Counted from the stretch's first letter, positions 10,476 to 22,007 are shown. The stretch is DNA of 64,000 bases from Diplocarpon mali (GCA_024741835.1 JAENRP010000178.1:2594-66593); one strand, 5' to 3'. The notes: generated by a model from the sequence alone, not told the origin. Numbers and translations are program-made.

Positions 10476-12784
10476 GGTCCTTCAAATAGGAAGAAGACGT
10501 ATCCTTAGGAGGATCTGCAGGTCTCTCAGTCATCTTTAAAAGAAGCATCTAAAGACGCAACCAATTAGTATTCCCTAGCCTTAAAGCTATAGGCAATTCC
10601 TAAGAAGCATATACTATATAAGTATTAAAGCGTCTAGTCCGCGGCTAAAAGGTGCTTAAAGCTTAGATTAGTTAGGAAGAAAGACAGTTAAAAGGCTGCG
10701 AATGCAACGTTTAGGCATATTATAATCGCTATATAAAGAATAGAGCCTATTTTCTCTTAATACTCCTTTACTTTTTCTAAGGAAGCTTGCCTTAAGTTCT
10801 TAATAAACTCCTTCTTTAGTAGTAGAGTACTAGGCACTCTTCTTATATTAGCTCCGAACTTTTAAGCGATCTTCTTAATATAGGTATTATAAACTAAGGA
10901 GATCCTCTTTACCTTCTTATCTTAAATAATCCTTACTTTAAGGAACTAGGAGATATCTCTTATAATAGTAAGCTTATACGCCCTCTTTAGGTCTTTAATT
11001 AAACGAGTCGCCTAATCTAAGTTAAACGCCTTATATAACACTTAAATATTATTAATATAAAACGCTATAAAGACTATACGATCCTTTATTATAAAAATAC
11101 AAGGCTCCTCGCTTAGTAGCTTAAGTTAAAGGCCCTTAAGCGTTCTTACAAAGTTCCTATACTATAGCATTAAAGAGTCTTTCAGCTTATAGAGCGCGCG
11201 GTCCAATTCTACTACTATACTAAGGCGCTTAAAGCCATTTAGTAAGAAGTATATGACTAAAGCACTCCTTAGGTCTTTAAGAGTATTAACAAATGCATTA
11301 ATAATATCAAACTACTTTACTTTTATATTAAAGTATATAGTAAGCGCTATTAGTACTTTAAAAGACCTTGCTATAAGCGTGGCTGCGTAGGTTAAGAAAA
11401 TTAAAGCTTTATCTTAGAGATCCCTTTGCATAACTAGCTATAATCGGCACTTTAGAAGCTTACTAAAGCTATTAACCTTATAGGTAAAAACCCATTTTAA
11501 TAGTATTAGCAAAGGCTTTAAGTAGTCCCTTTATATAATTCTCTAGCAACTCCGAGATTTTAAATTCCTAATCTCCTAGTGCCTTCCTTCTTTAAATTGT
11601 TTACTAAAAGGGTACTTCTTTAAGTCTTACCATCCTTTCAAAGGCTTTAGTAAAGAGCCTTAGTACTATAGGCGGTTAGGAGACTGCACTCTATCCTTTG
11701 CCTAACTATTAATTGCAGCTTTAAAGACTATATAAACTGTTAAATAGTCCTTCCTATCCTCTCTTATTTATTTATTCGCTTAAAAGGTTAATATAAACTC
11801 CTGCGTATATAAGAAGCAAGGTAAATCAATATTACTTTAAGAGAGTATATACTTTAGAGCAGTAGTATATACTTTTAAAGTCTCCTATTGCTTAACGCTT
11901 AAGCGTCTTATCCTCTTTTACTTAAGAAGAGGGAGTTCCTTCTTGCGCTTTTTTCTATAGGTCTCCTCTTCTATTTTTATTATTACTAGAGGTTCCTTTA
12001 AGAGTTTAAGTAGCTCTATCTCTTAAGCCTATAGTCTTTAAGCTAGTATTACAACTTAAGGTATTATATTATTAAGGCCTGCTCCTTTTATTAAGTCGCT
12101 TCTTATAAGACTATTAGAGCTCCTTTTAGATCTTGGCAGTAATGCCTCTAGCCTTTTACTAAAGTTTATTAAGGCCTGCCTTTATAATTGAAGACTCTAT
12201 CTTAAAGCCCTTAAGCTATCCCTATTCTTATATAGAATAGTAGCTAAAGATCTGCCGATCGCCTTATAGAACTCGTCTTTAAAGACTTCCTTAAAGTCGT
12301 CTATAGTTCCTTCTTTAGTAGGGCCTTTATAAGGAATTATTACCCTTAAGCTCTAATCGCCATTTGCCTTCTTAAAGACTGGCAAAGTGGCTTTTAATTC
12401 ACTTGCTTTTACTCCTAAGTTTTTAAGCAGGTCTCTTAGAGAATTTGGATTTAAGTTAAAGCCTTTTATATTATTAGTTAAAGGCTATAAAGTAGCGTCG
12501 GTTTATAATATAGGCTCTTCTTATATAATAGCTTCTTTTGCAATAATTGCATTCGGCCTTGCAATAAGCTCCGATTCTTCGAAAATGCCTTTGAACTTAG
12601 CGTCTTAAGCTCCCTCTCTTTCTCCGATCAATTAGAGGGTTATCTTAAGTTCCTAGCGTAATATAGGGTTTGCGCGCTTAGCTTTTGGACTATAGAAGAG
12701 AGACTTATCGAATTCGATATTATAAGTTATTATTACTCGCTAAAGTATAGGAACCCAGATTCTATAAACATTAAAGGTAATATA
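10476..12784 (-). pseudogene. Decayed Copia RT and RNase H of Cop-C copy 1
   Basis: Minus-strand remains of the Ty1/Copia polymerase. RT maps to about 10750-12300 and the linker from integrase to about 12784. RNase H is cut off at the GCGAA deletion junction near 10475, so its C-terminal half is missing. Identification is by collinearity with copy 2, where the whole polyprotein can be followed in one frame. The plus-strand open frame 12387-12608 is an antisense shadow of the integrase-RT linker, seen again at 36235-36486. Confidence 0.82.
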
Positions 12785-12979
12785 TATTGAGCTTAAGTGA
12801 GTCGGCGCAGTAGGTATAGGAAACTTCTAAAGGTCGATAGTTGATATATTGGTAAGAGTTAGGGAAGGAAGGTTACCCCTTTCTTCCCTATAGCTATATA
12901 TATATCAATATCCTACTAATTAAGCAGTAGGGTCATATGATAATACATTAGAGTAATAGCTATATTACCTATCTCAATA
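12785..12979 (-). repeat. 3' LTR of Cop-D
   Basis: 195 bp, near-identical to 18775-18969. On the minus strand it is preceded by TAAGTAGGGG (12980-12989), a good polypurine tract. Confidence 0.94.
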
Positions 12980-13183
12980 CCCCTACTTAGACCTTACTCC
13001 GATTAACCTATAATTGGGAAAACAATAATTATCCTTTTGCGCTAATCCAACTCCTAAGTATCTCTTTAAATTAAAAACAATTAATCAATAGCAACCTCTA
13101 TTGAAATCACTATTCCTACTTATAGGGTAGGACTAAGAGTCAAATTTCCTAAAAGATATTCCTTTATAAGACTATATGACTTA

Positions 13184-13267
13184 ACTCGCAGTCCAGGCCT
13201 AGGAGTCGATCTAAAAACTTTCCTCTATAAGACTACGTAACCTAACTCGCAAGGCGGGCCTAGGAGT
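13184..13267. repeat. Two 23-bp palindromic elements 3' of Cop-D pol
   Basis: Copies at 13184-13206 and 13245-13267, 61 bp apart, both retain ACTCGC and GGCCTAGGAGT. The flanking DNA (CCTTTATAAGACTA and CCTCTATAAGACTA) is also repeated, so a unit of about 61 bp was duplicated here. They lie at or just past the end of the pol frame. Confidence 0.78.
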
Positions 13268-16200
13268 CGTCCTTAAGCCTGCTAAGCCCCTACTATCTTC
13301 TATAACCCTAATATATCTTTAAATGCTTTGAACTTTGCAACCGTCTCTAATAGCTTTGTAAATCCATCTGCTACTATTCGATCGGTTAAGATATAGGTGA
13401 TTAATAACTTATTCTTTATAATAAGGTCGCAAATGAAGTAGTAGGCAATATTAATATATTTCGATCGCTTATATAAGTGTGGATTCTTTACAAGTGTAAT
13501 CGCCCTTATATTATCTACTTAAAGATTAATACAATTCTTATCTCATCTAATATACTTAGCGAAACCTATATCTTTTAGAACTTAGGCGATCTATAATCCT
13601 TGCTTGCAATTTAATAATATTAATATATATTCGGCCTTAGTGCTTGCGGTAGCTACTGATTTCTACTTCCTACTTCCTTATAATATAGGTCTGCTATATA
13701 ATACTACTACGCTTTTAGATATACTTTTCCAACCTTTTATATTTGCTTAATCGGAATTAGTATATACCTTAAGCTTTACGCTTATATGTTTCATTAGTCT
13801 ATATCTTACCTTCTATATGATTATCGATTGAAGGTACCTTCTAAGTCGCTTGATTGCATTCTTATATCAAATCGTCGGATCCTTTAGGTTCTGACTAAAT
13901 TACTTAATAATAAAGGCGATATCTAGTCTTATATATACTATAGTATATATAATCGCTTTAATATCCTATTAATACTTCTTCAGATCTCCTCTCTACTTAT
14001 TTTCATTAGCAGGCTCTAACTTATCATACTTTCCTTCAATTAGAGTACGCTTTAGCTTAAAGTTAAGAGTATAAGTAGAGAGTCCTATTCGGTCTAGGAT
14101 CTTCTTAATATACTGCTCTTAATCTAATCAGAGTTCTCGAGTAAAGCGGTTCCTTATGATGCAAATGCTAAGGATCTTATGAATTCCCCTTAGATCCTTA
14201 GTATTAAAGCGTTTCCGAATTGTCATAAAGAACCAATCTAATTAAGTGGTTATTTTCGCAGCTATAGCAATATTATCGATATATAGTAGTAACTTGATTC
14301 TACGCTTAGCATAGGTAAATAGATAAGGGTCAGCTAGGCTTTAAACGAATCCCATTTCTACTAAAGTAGAGCTATATAAGAGGTTCTAATTATAAGCTAA
14401 TTGTTTAAGCCTATAGATACTGCAGAGTATATAAAGAGAGTGGCTAGCGCATATAGGAATACTATTAGGTCGGGAGAGAAAAATCCGTTCCTTTATAATC
14501 GCTTTAGTAAATGCATTTTTAATATCGTACTATCTGCATTTAAGGTCCTTAGCGGCTACTATTGCTATAAATATGCAAAGGATATCTATACGAACTATCG
14601 GTGCGAATGTATCGAAGTAGTCTTCTCTATATTATTAGGAGAAGCTCCTAGCTATAAGCCTTGCCTTATAACGCTCTAGGGTTCTATCTATATATATCTT
14701 AATTGTAAAGACCCACTTTATTAATACTAGGTTCATATCCTTTAGCATTAATTCCTCTATCTATATGCTATTTACAGTAAGAGAGCTTATCTCTTTATAA
14801 ATTGCCTTACTTTATACTGCTCTATTCTCTAGGTTATTAATAGCTTTATTATACATTTTTAAAAGAGAGATTTTCATTATCTTCCTAGCAGCTAGGAACG
14901 CATTATCTTTATTAAAGCTCTATTGAAGTTCGAGCTTGTAGATCCTATGCGCTATTATAGCCTAGATACGCTTAGACTCGCGTTCGTTTAAGGTATCTTC
15001 CGGTTCTAGGTCTCTATTCCTCTTTAAGGACGTAGGTTCGGCTATAGGTTCCGTAGGCTTATCATTTAAGGAACCGCTTTCTAATGGTAGAGGCTTATTA
15101 TTACTTATACCTATTTTAGGAATATCCTTTACTATAGGCGCTTTAACTAAAGGGATAATGATATCAAAGTTATTCTATACTTTAGGTAGTTCGCGGACAA
15201 TAGGAATGGTCTATTCGGCCTTTAGACAACTAGCTAGTTATCAATCAGCGGGTACGCTTAATATGCTTAAGCTAAGAGAAAGGGGTTATTAGTTTAGCTT
15301 AATAGTATTACCATTAAGTGGTATACCTTGCGAATCTCTAAGTATACGGAGCTTTAAGGACAGCTCCCTTCTATTTCGAGATTTATTAAACTTAACTACT
15401 AAGGATATGATTACTCGCCTTAGATCTAGCGCATATACTATCTATTGCTTTATTATTTATTTAATATACTTAACAAATATATACTTTCTACCTCGGTCCA
15501 TTAGCTTCTTGCTCTTTATACCCGCGGGCCAGGACTTCGGGCTAATATAAGAGTAGCAAACGCTTCTAAAGACGCAGATATAGTCCAGGCTTAGTTTCTA
15601 TTCGAAATATGCCTTATATAGCGATATTCGGGTGCTATTAACTATTAGTCTACTACTTATTCTATTTCGCAGGTATGCGTCTGCTTTAACTGCAAGGTCC
15701 TAGAATTCTAGTAGTAGGTCAGCATCTTATAGTAGAGCGCGACAGTCAGTCTCTACTTGCTAAATGTTTCGCTCGGCGATGCTATTCTAATAGGAACCTT
15801 TGTATATTATAGTTAATTTGTAACGAACTCCTTATTTTGCCTATTTATTAAGCTTTGCCTTAATCTCTAATGCGTTATTAGACCTAATAGCTATTAGCTT
15901 TAACTGGGTCTAGCGTTCCTCTATTACTTTCTAAGTTTCCAGCTTTTCTATAAGCTTAGATTTGGTCCTAGCGCAAATGGTCTATATCTGCTAAGTGGAA
16001 TTATCTACTATTTAAGAAAACCAATTATTTCCTTTAATCGAGGTTGTAAATAGTCTGGTAGTATTAATAGATATTAGCGCTAGTATCGAATCTTTCTATA
16101 GACTAAGCTTAGTTTGCGTCTAATTTTAAAGTTTTATTAGCTTATAAATTCGGCATACTAGGCGATCCTTTAATACTTAGATCTTCTGTTTTAAGGTTAA

Positions 16201-16310
16201 GACCTTATATAGGCCCCTTAATTTCTCTAGCCTTAGATGCGCGAATCTTTTATATATTAGCTAATACCTTAATAGGCTTTTGGCTTCTAATAGCTTTAGT
16301 AGCCTATTAT
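13262..16310 (-). pseudogene. Decayed Cop-D pol: integrase, RT, RNase H
   Basis: Integrase about 16310-15250, beginning with a His-rich F-A-H-L-R-L-E-K-L block and including S-I-A-E-R-N-I (the N-G-V-A-E-R region) and A-D-A-Y-L-R-N-R. RT about 14940-13900, including K-A-R-L-I-A-R-S-F-S, F-D-T-F-A-P-I-V-R and Y-D-I-K-N-A-F-T. The catalytic Y-V-D-D box has become Y-I-D-N. RNase H about 13860-13280, with S-V-A-T-A-S-T-K-A-E-Y and a C-terminal V-A-D-G-F-T-K-L-L. These are textbook Ty1/Copia blocks in Copia order (integrase before RT). Stops are TAA/TAG. The plus-strand open frame 14401-14679 is a shadow. Confidence 0.9.
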
Positions 16311-16378
16311 CAGTCGATACTTCGTTATCGGCGGCTGGAAAGGACTAGTAATAGCAGTTTGAGGTTTTGCTATTTTCT

Positions 16379-16848
16379 AATTGCAAGCCTAGCTTAGGAG
16401 TCGTTTTTAGTGAAACCGTAAGATCTACTCGCGGTCTTGGCTTAGGAGTCGATTTCCTAGAAATGGCAAGATCTACTTGCAGTCCTGGCTTAAGAGTTAT
16501 TTCTAACGAATTTGCGAATTTCACTCGCGGTCCCGGCCTAGGAGTTATTTCCGCGAATTTCACTTGCAATCCCAGCTAAAGAGTTATTATTAGCGAATTT
16601 GCAGAATCTACTTGCGGTCCCGGCCTAGGAGTCATTTCTGCCAAATTCACTTATAATCCTAGCTTAGGAGTCATCTTCGAGGACACTTTGCAATCTATCT
16701 ATAGTCCTGGCTTAGAAGTCATTTTTGCGAATTTTACTTGCAATCCCGGCTTAGGAGTCCATCTATTCTCCTTATCCTCGCTCAATTGTATTAGGGCAGA
16801 GAGTGCACTTTCTTTAAAGGAATTTACTTGTAGGTCTGGCCTAAGAGT
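16379..16848. repeat. Array of ten 23-bp palindromic elements between Cop-D protease and integrase
   Basis: Copies start at 16379, 16427, 16475, 16523, 16562, 16610, 16649, 16697, 16736 and 16826, each exactly 23 bp. Arms are ACTCGC or ACTTGC and (A)GGAGT around a core of the form GGTCCCGGCCT. Start-to-start distances are 48, 48, 48, 39, 48, 39, 48, 39 and 90, all multiples of three. Spacers share (G)CGAATTT. On the minus (coding) strand each copy encodes eight residues of the form T-P-R-P-G-P-R-V inside the polyprotein. Open frames on both strands (16345-16569 minus, 16367-16882 plus) come from this array. It acts as a peptide-repeat insert of unknown role. Confidence 0.85.
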
Positions 16849-16959
16849 CAATTTCTATAATATCACCTTTGAGATAATATAAAGTCCATCTTTGATTTTA
16901 GCCTTAAAGATCACTTTATAGTTGTTATTTATAAACTATATAAATTGATTATTAAAAAC

Positions 16960-17270
16960 TCTAATATAATTCAACTTCGTATAGATCTTGCGGCTAGATA
17001 AGAGATTAATATCTAAGCTAAGCATAAGGAGAACATTTTGCAAAAGGAAAGAAACGCTAGCGATATTCATCTCTACTATACCTATCGAGTCCGTATATAA
17101 CCTTCTACCACTAACCTTAATAGAGCGCCTTTTTATTTTAGTAAGCGGGCCTTTAAATAGGTAGGATTTATCAGTTATATATGCTATACAATTAGTATTA
17201 CTATACCAGTTGGATTCAAGGATCTTATAGAGATCGGCTTTTAAGACGTAAGCATCTTTATTATAATTAT
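16960..17270 (-). pseudogene. Decayed Cop-D protease
   Basis: The minus strand reads W-Y-S-N-T-N-C at the place where Copia proteases have W-I-x-D-S-G-A-T, followed by Y-L-F-K-G-P and, further on, L-L-M-L-S-L-D-I-N-L-L-S (the usual N-V-L-Y-V-P-x-L-x-x-N-L-L-S region). The catalytic Asp is lost. It lies between the gag knuckle and the palindrome array. Confidence 0.75.
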
Positions 17271-17339
17271 TATTTAAATTATTAGAAGTGGATTTAGGTT
17301 CAAATAACCTACTATTATTATTAGAGGTATCTGCTAAAG

Positions 17340-18420
17340 TTCTGGCTAAATAGCCTTTTCCTTTGCCTTTCCTTAGTGATTGCGGCCTTCGGCAGGATAA
17401 GGGTAGTTTACTTCTTGACTTCTGCTTCGATTGCTTCTTAACGTTAAAGCTAGCGACTATATTAATCAGTTGCCTTCTAACTTCATAATTAGTAATATTA
17501 TAAGTACTATTATAAAAGTAGCATCCCTAATAAGCTTAAGGGCTCGTCCTGCGCTTATTCCTCTTCTTAGGCTTATTATTACCCTATAACGCGGCATTTG
17601 CCGATTTAGAGTGTCCTTTAAGGTCTTGCTTAACAGTTTAAAGGAAGTCGATCTTCTTATAGATCTTAAGGTTAGGTTAGACGAAAAGAGATTATTTCGC
17701 AATAGCGAACTTAAAAGGGAGGCTATTAAATAGGAAACTAAAAAGCTAAATTTCCTTAAAAGTCATAGCTATCTTAGGATCTGCAGCTCTTACTCTCCTC
17801 TTTACTTTATGCAGTATAGACTAGGCAGAGTCTATATTTATATCTATATCCTTGCTATCTTTATCTTTTCTATACTAAAATGAAGTGATCTGCTATAGCA
17901 GATGCTAAGTGTTAAGGGCAGTTGTTTAAGAGTATTTTGCCTTTAAAGTATCCTATCTTATCTTCGCATTATTATAAACTTAAACAAAATCTCGGTCTTT
18001 ATCGCTTAAACCTCTATTAATCTTAAGCTTGCATTTGACTAAGGCCAGCCTATACTCCTTCTCCTTTTCCACATTTAAAATCTGCCTTTAGGATTCTTAA
18101 TTATTGTCTACTAAAGCTCTTAGGCTAAGCTTATTTAATATGTTTGGCAAATCCTTAGCAGTTGTATTAGCTATTAAAGTGGAAGTAGACGAATCGGTAG
18201 AAGGAGTATAGAGGGCTATTCTCGCATATTTAATAAGTATCTTTTAAATCGCTATTTCAATGCCTTTGCTCTTAAAGTAAAGCTCTAAATCGTCGAACTA
18301 TTATTGCCAGTTCTTCTAAAAGAGTTAGAGGTCTCTAGGCTTAGTATTTCGATCGGAATCAGATGCTATTGCTATTTCAAATAGAATTGCGTTTAAAATC
18401 AAATAAATTAAATAGTTAAG
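17340..18420 (-). pseudogene. Decayed Cop-D gag with CCHC-like knuckle
   Basis: Minus-strand gag. The zinc knuckle is at about 17483-17540 as C-Y-F-Y-N-S-T-Y-N-I-T-N-Y, a decayed C-x2-C-x4-H-x4-C. It is followed by a Lys/Gln/Ser-rich basic linker and K-G-K-G-K-G-Y. The open stretch 17466-17702 is on the same strand but in another frame and is probably chance. The start codon could not be fixed. The ancestral product would form the capsid. Confidence 0.72.
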
Positions 18421-18524
18421 GGCACTCCTCTTGTCGAAAAGTTGAAATGATTAAATAGCAGGTATTATAGAAGTATTAAATAGGGAGGAAGTCCTCTTAT
18501 CGAAAAGGGTTTTTAGGCTGTAAC

Positions 18525-18656
18525 GCAAGGAATCATACCTCTTACGAAACATAGTAAAGCAAGGAATCACACCTCTTGCAGTACTAAAGGGTTATAAAGC
18601 AAGGAATCATACCTCTTATAATACGGGTTGGCTAAATAGGGAATCATACCTCTTAT
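18525..18656. repeat. Tandem leader repeat in Cop-D 5' region
   Basis: Four copies of a 21-bp unit, GCAAGGAATCATACCTCTT plus two bases, at 18525, 18559, 18599 and 18636, spaced 34, 40 and 37 bp. Shorter relatives (CCTCTTATCGAAAAG) occur at about 18425 and 18493. The unit has short inverted ends, GCAAG...CTTGC, at 18559-18579. It lies in the untranslated leader near the 5' LTR. Packaging or dimerisation roles are possible but unsupported. Confidence 0.7.
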
Positions 18657-18763
18657 TCGCCGATTGCTCGCCTCTTATTATAAGTCTCGTTCAACTTCCT
18701 ACTAACAGTTGCAGCGCAAGTGCTTTCTAAGGGAAGTTAATAATCTATTATCGGTCTATCTAA

Positions 18764-18774
18764 GGCTTATAACC
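18764..18774 (-). other. Primer-binding site of Cop-D (half-tRNA type)
   Basis: The minus strand directly after the 5' LTR reads GGTTATAAGCC. This fits GGTTATGAGCCC, the complement of the initiator tRNA-Met anticodon region, after one G-to-A change. Drosophila copia and relatives prime from such half-tRNAs. Confidence 0.65.
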
Positions 18775-18969
18775 TATTGAGCTTAAGTAAGTCGGCGCAA
18801 TAGGTATAGGAAACTTCTAAAGGTCGATAGTCGATATATTAGTAAGAGTTAAGGAAGGAAGGTTACCCCTTTCTTCCTTATAGCTATATACATATCAACA
18901 TCCTACTGACTAAGCAGTAGGGTCATATAACAATACATCGGAGTGATAGCTGTATCACCTATCTCAACA
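18775..18969 (-). repeat. 5' LTR of Cop-D
   Basis: 195 bp, paired with 12785-12979. It retains the CTCAACA terminus and adjoins the ATATA duplication. Confidence 0.94.
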
Positions 18970-21840
18970 ATATACCTAATTAAGTAACCTAAGTACCCTT
19001 ATAGTTCAATTTTAAAGGTTTAGCGGTCCCTCCTTACCTTCCTCTCCTTAATTAAAGGGTATGCGCAAGTGCTATATATATAAATATAACTCTAATTAGG
19101 CTTTAAGCTTACTATCATCTGCTTAATAAGTAGCGGCTTATAGAATTGAAAATATTACTTAAACCAATTATAAAGAGCCTTGCTTAATAAGATTATCTTC
19201 TTCTTAATAAGTAAGGAGATATTATAAAGGTATATAGCAGCCTTTACAACCTTTGGCCAAAGGCTTGCTAGAAGCCTAGTATAGATCCTTATTTTAATAG
19301 AGTATTTAATCAACTCCCTTCTTACTTGCTTTACGCCTCTATTAGGTTGATATATATAAGCAGGAGTAAGCTCTAAATTAATTCCCTCCTCTTTTACCTA
19401 TCTTTAGTACTCTATAAGAGAGTCTTCCCTTAGGGAGATTATTAAAGTATCATTATCTTGCCTAATCTTGCAAATTGAAAGCCTATATTAGCGTTTCACT
19501 TATACTTTAAAGGCCTAAAGGACCTTTATAACTATATCTCCGCCCTTTGATCTTAATAGGAATATTTAAAGTATACTATTATACTTATCTTTAATTAAAA
19601 GAACTTATAAGTAACTATTATATAAGTTATTTAAAAAGTTAAAGAGATCTTAAGAGATCTTAAAAAAGGGCCTTAGAAATCGGTTCTTAAAAGTAGTATA
19701 AGAAATAACTTGCTTAGCAGACGCTACTATATATATAAAGTACTCTAGCCTTTGTATTCCCTTGATCTTTACTCCTTTAGCACACTTAACTAGCGCTTAA
19801 AAAGCCTCTGCGCCTAAGTAGCTAGCGCAAAGGTACTAAGTATACGTATCGTTATCCTATACTCTAATAGATATATAGCTAGACTAAAACCTATTATAAA
19901 GTGTCGTCTTAGCTATAGAAAACGCTATTAAGGTAGAAAAGTCATATTAAAGTATATTTAGAAGATCCAAATAGTTAATAAGCTTATATTTAAAGAAAAC
20001 GAAATTATAATAATACTTTAATTAAGCTTGCTTTATAGAATCTCTAATACTCTTAAAGCGCAAAGTGAGGTCTACTCTAAAGTACTAAAAACCCTTATCC
20101 GCAAGGAGCCTCTCTAAGATAATATTAGTAGTAAACTCCTTTATAATAGCAATATTGCAAAGCGTTATCCCTATAGGAGAGCCGTTATATTATAAAAGAG
20201 AGTCCGCTATATATCTATTACCTCTCTTAATAATTAGGAGTTTCAAAGTACCTACTTTAATATATTACTATAAGTCGCCAGAAGGCTTAAAGGTGCCTGC
20301 GATAAGTAAATCCTTTGAATTAATAATATAAGTAGCTGCGCAATTATTAAAGAGCGTACTTAAGGAGAGCAGGTAGCATTCTAGCTTAAAGAGGTAATAG
20401 ATATTAAACGATTCTTCAAAAGCATTAAAGGCAAAGGGATCCATTACTATAAAGACTAATGAGTTCTCCCTTTTATCACTTAAACCATCCTCCTTAAAGG
20501 CTAAAGCCTTTCCTTTGAATTTATCAATTGCTATTACCGTAATATCATTCTCCTTAAGCTATGCTTAAAGACCCTTGAACTAGTCTCCTACGTTTAATAC
20601 CTTTCGTATTTATAAGACCTCCTCTTATAAGGGAAGAACCTTTATATTTTCCTTACGCCTATTTATAGTATATAATAGTTTCTAATAGTCCTAGGGCTTT
20701 TAATAGTAATTTTTAGAGCCTTTATAAGGGCACTTAGGCCTAATCTCCCTTCTAAAGCTTATAGAGCGATTTCGGAAGCTGCTCGCTAAAGCTTACAAAG
20801 GGGTTTTAGCATCTAAGAGAGACTCTTAAGTAGTAAAAACTGCTAGCCCTTTATTATCAATCGCTCTATTAGATTCAATGCCTGCTAGGGCGCAGCTTAG
20901 CTATATTAGGTTATACTTATATAAGGTTCCTATCTACTCATTAGTAATAATTTCCTCCTTTAAGCAAGTCGCCTAACTTAGATTAATCTTTACTATAACT
21001 AAGTTTAAAAAGTCAGTAACTCCTAATCTCCTTTTAATCTTAGGAAGACTATATTACTCTATTAGGCAGTATGCCTCCTACTACTCTTAGATCTACTACT
21101 AAGTATTAGTTCTCCTAGTCTTACCTTAGCATAGTATATCGCAGTATTAGAGCCTTATCTAAGACTGAATAGCCTTATTAAAAGGCGCAATATCACGCTT
21201 TAAAATAGATACTAGGCCTTAGAGTAAGAGTTGCTAGTTTACCAAATTAGAATGTAAGTTGTTAGCAGTAGTTCCACTTATAGGAGTATCTCTATTAGGT
21301 ATTAAGAAAGAGAGCTTCTTAGCTTAGATTTATACTTAAGCTATTATAGAAGCTAAGAGCGTTCTATCGACAGTCTTAGAGACCTATTTAAGTAATAGCT
21401 TATAGTATTTACATTAGGTCTTCTAAGTTTCCTTATATATATAGTACTCCTTTATTAGGATTTTATACTTATCCTTAATATCCTTATAAGAAGCCTATAA
21501 AGGAGGAGCCTTTAATAGATCTCCTAAGGGAAAGCGGGCGTAAATCTATTTAAATAGAGTCGCTATATACTCTTTATATAACCTCGCGTATACTACGCAA
21601 AGGTTAGCCGTTTCTAATTCCTTAAGCTCCTATATAAAGGGAGCTTAAGGCTCAGTCTCTATAATTGACTTAAATAAGAGTCTTAGATTGGTAAAAATAG
21701 TAATATTATAAAGCTTAGCAAAGAATATATATTTACTAAACCACTTTACCTAAGAGGCAAAGGTATTAAAGCAAGGCTTAAAGATGCTTAAAGAGTTAGA
21801 TATATTAAATAGAGTCTAGTAAAAAGGTTAAGTATATAAA
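18970..21840 (-). pseudogene. Decayed gag, protease and integrase of Cop-C copy 1
   Basis: By collinearity with copy 2, integrase falls at about 19036-20096, protease at about 20136-20446 and gag at about 20686-21836, all minus strand. The frame is broken by TAA/TAG at many shared positions. Cop-D cuts the polyprotein just past the integrase core. Confidence 0.8.
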
Positions 21841-22007
21841 TGAAGTTTGCAAATAAGGTTCGATCGGAAAATAGAGATTTATTAATTGAAAATGAAAGTC
21901 CTTTAAGTTATTATAAATACTCGAAAAGTCGGTTAAGAGCTCAAAGGGCCCTTTAGCCAGTTGTATGCGAAGAGAAAGCATATTAAAGTACTCATAGGGC
22001 TTATAAC

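Larger units (their letters stand above)
10051..12784 (-). mobile_element. Cop-C copy 1, distal half (RT, RNase H, accessory region)
   Basis: Reverse complement of 36060-39470 in Cop-C copy 2, with coordinate sums near 48860. It resumes at 18970 beyond the inserted Cop-D. Relative to copy 2 it has lost about 674 bp (copy 2 38381-39054). The junction falls at a GCGAA shared by both deletion ends. The remaining 3' end and 3' LTR are left of the window beyond Gyp-A copy 1. Confidence 0.88.
12785..18969 (-). mobile_element. Cop-D, complete Ty1/Copia element
   Basis: 6185 bp with two 195-bp LTRs (12785-12979, 18775-18969) and a perfect 5-bp duplication ATATA (12780-12784, 18970-18974). LTR ends are TATTGAG...CTCAACA, from TGTTGAG...CTCAACA. 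Minus-strand order: 5' LTR, half-tRNA-type primer site, leader with tandem repeats, gag, protease, a palindrome-repeat insert, integrase, RT, RNase H, polypurine tract, 3' LTR. It sits in Cop-C copy 1: removing it rejoins sequence collinear with 36030-36090 of Cop-C copy 2. Confidence 0.94.

Noticed and set aside
16379..16848. Array resembling a CRISPR (23-bp repeats, 16-25 bp spacers)
   Set aside because: Spacers are themselves similar, spacing keeps codon phase, the context is a fungal Copia polyprotein, and single copies are scattered across other elements.
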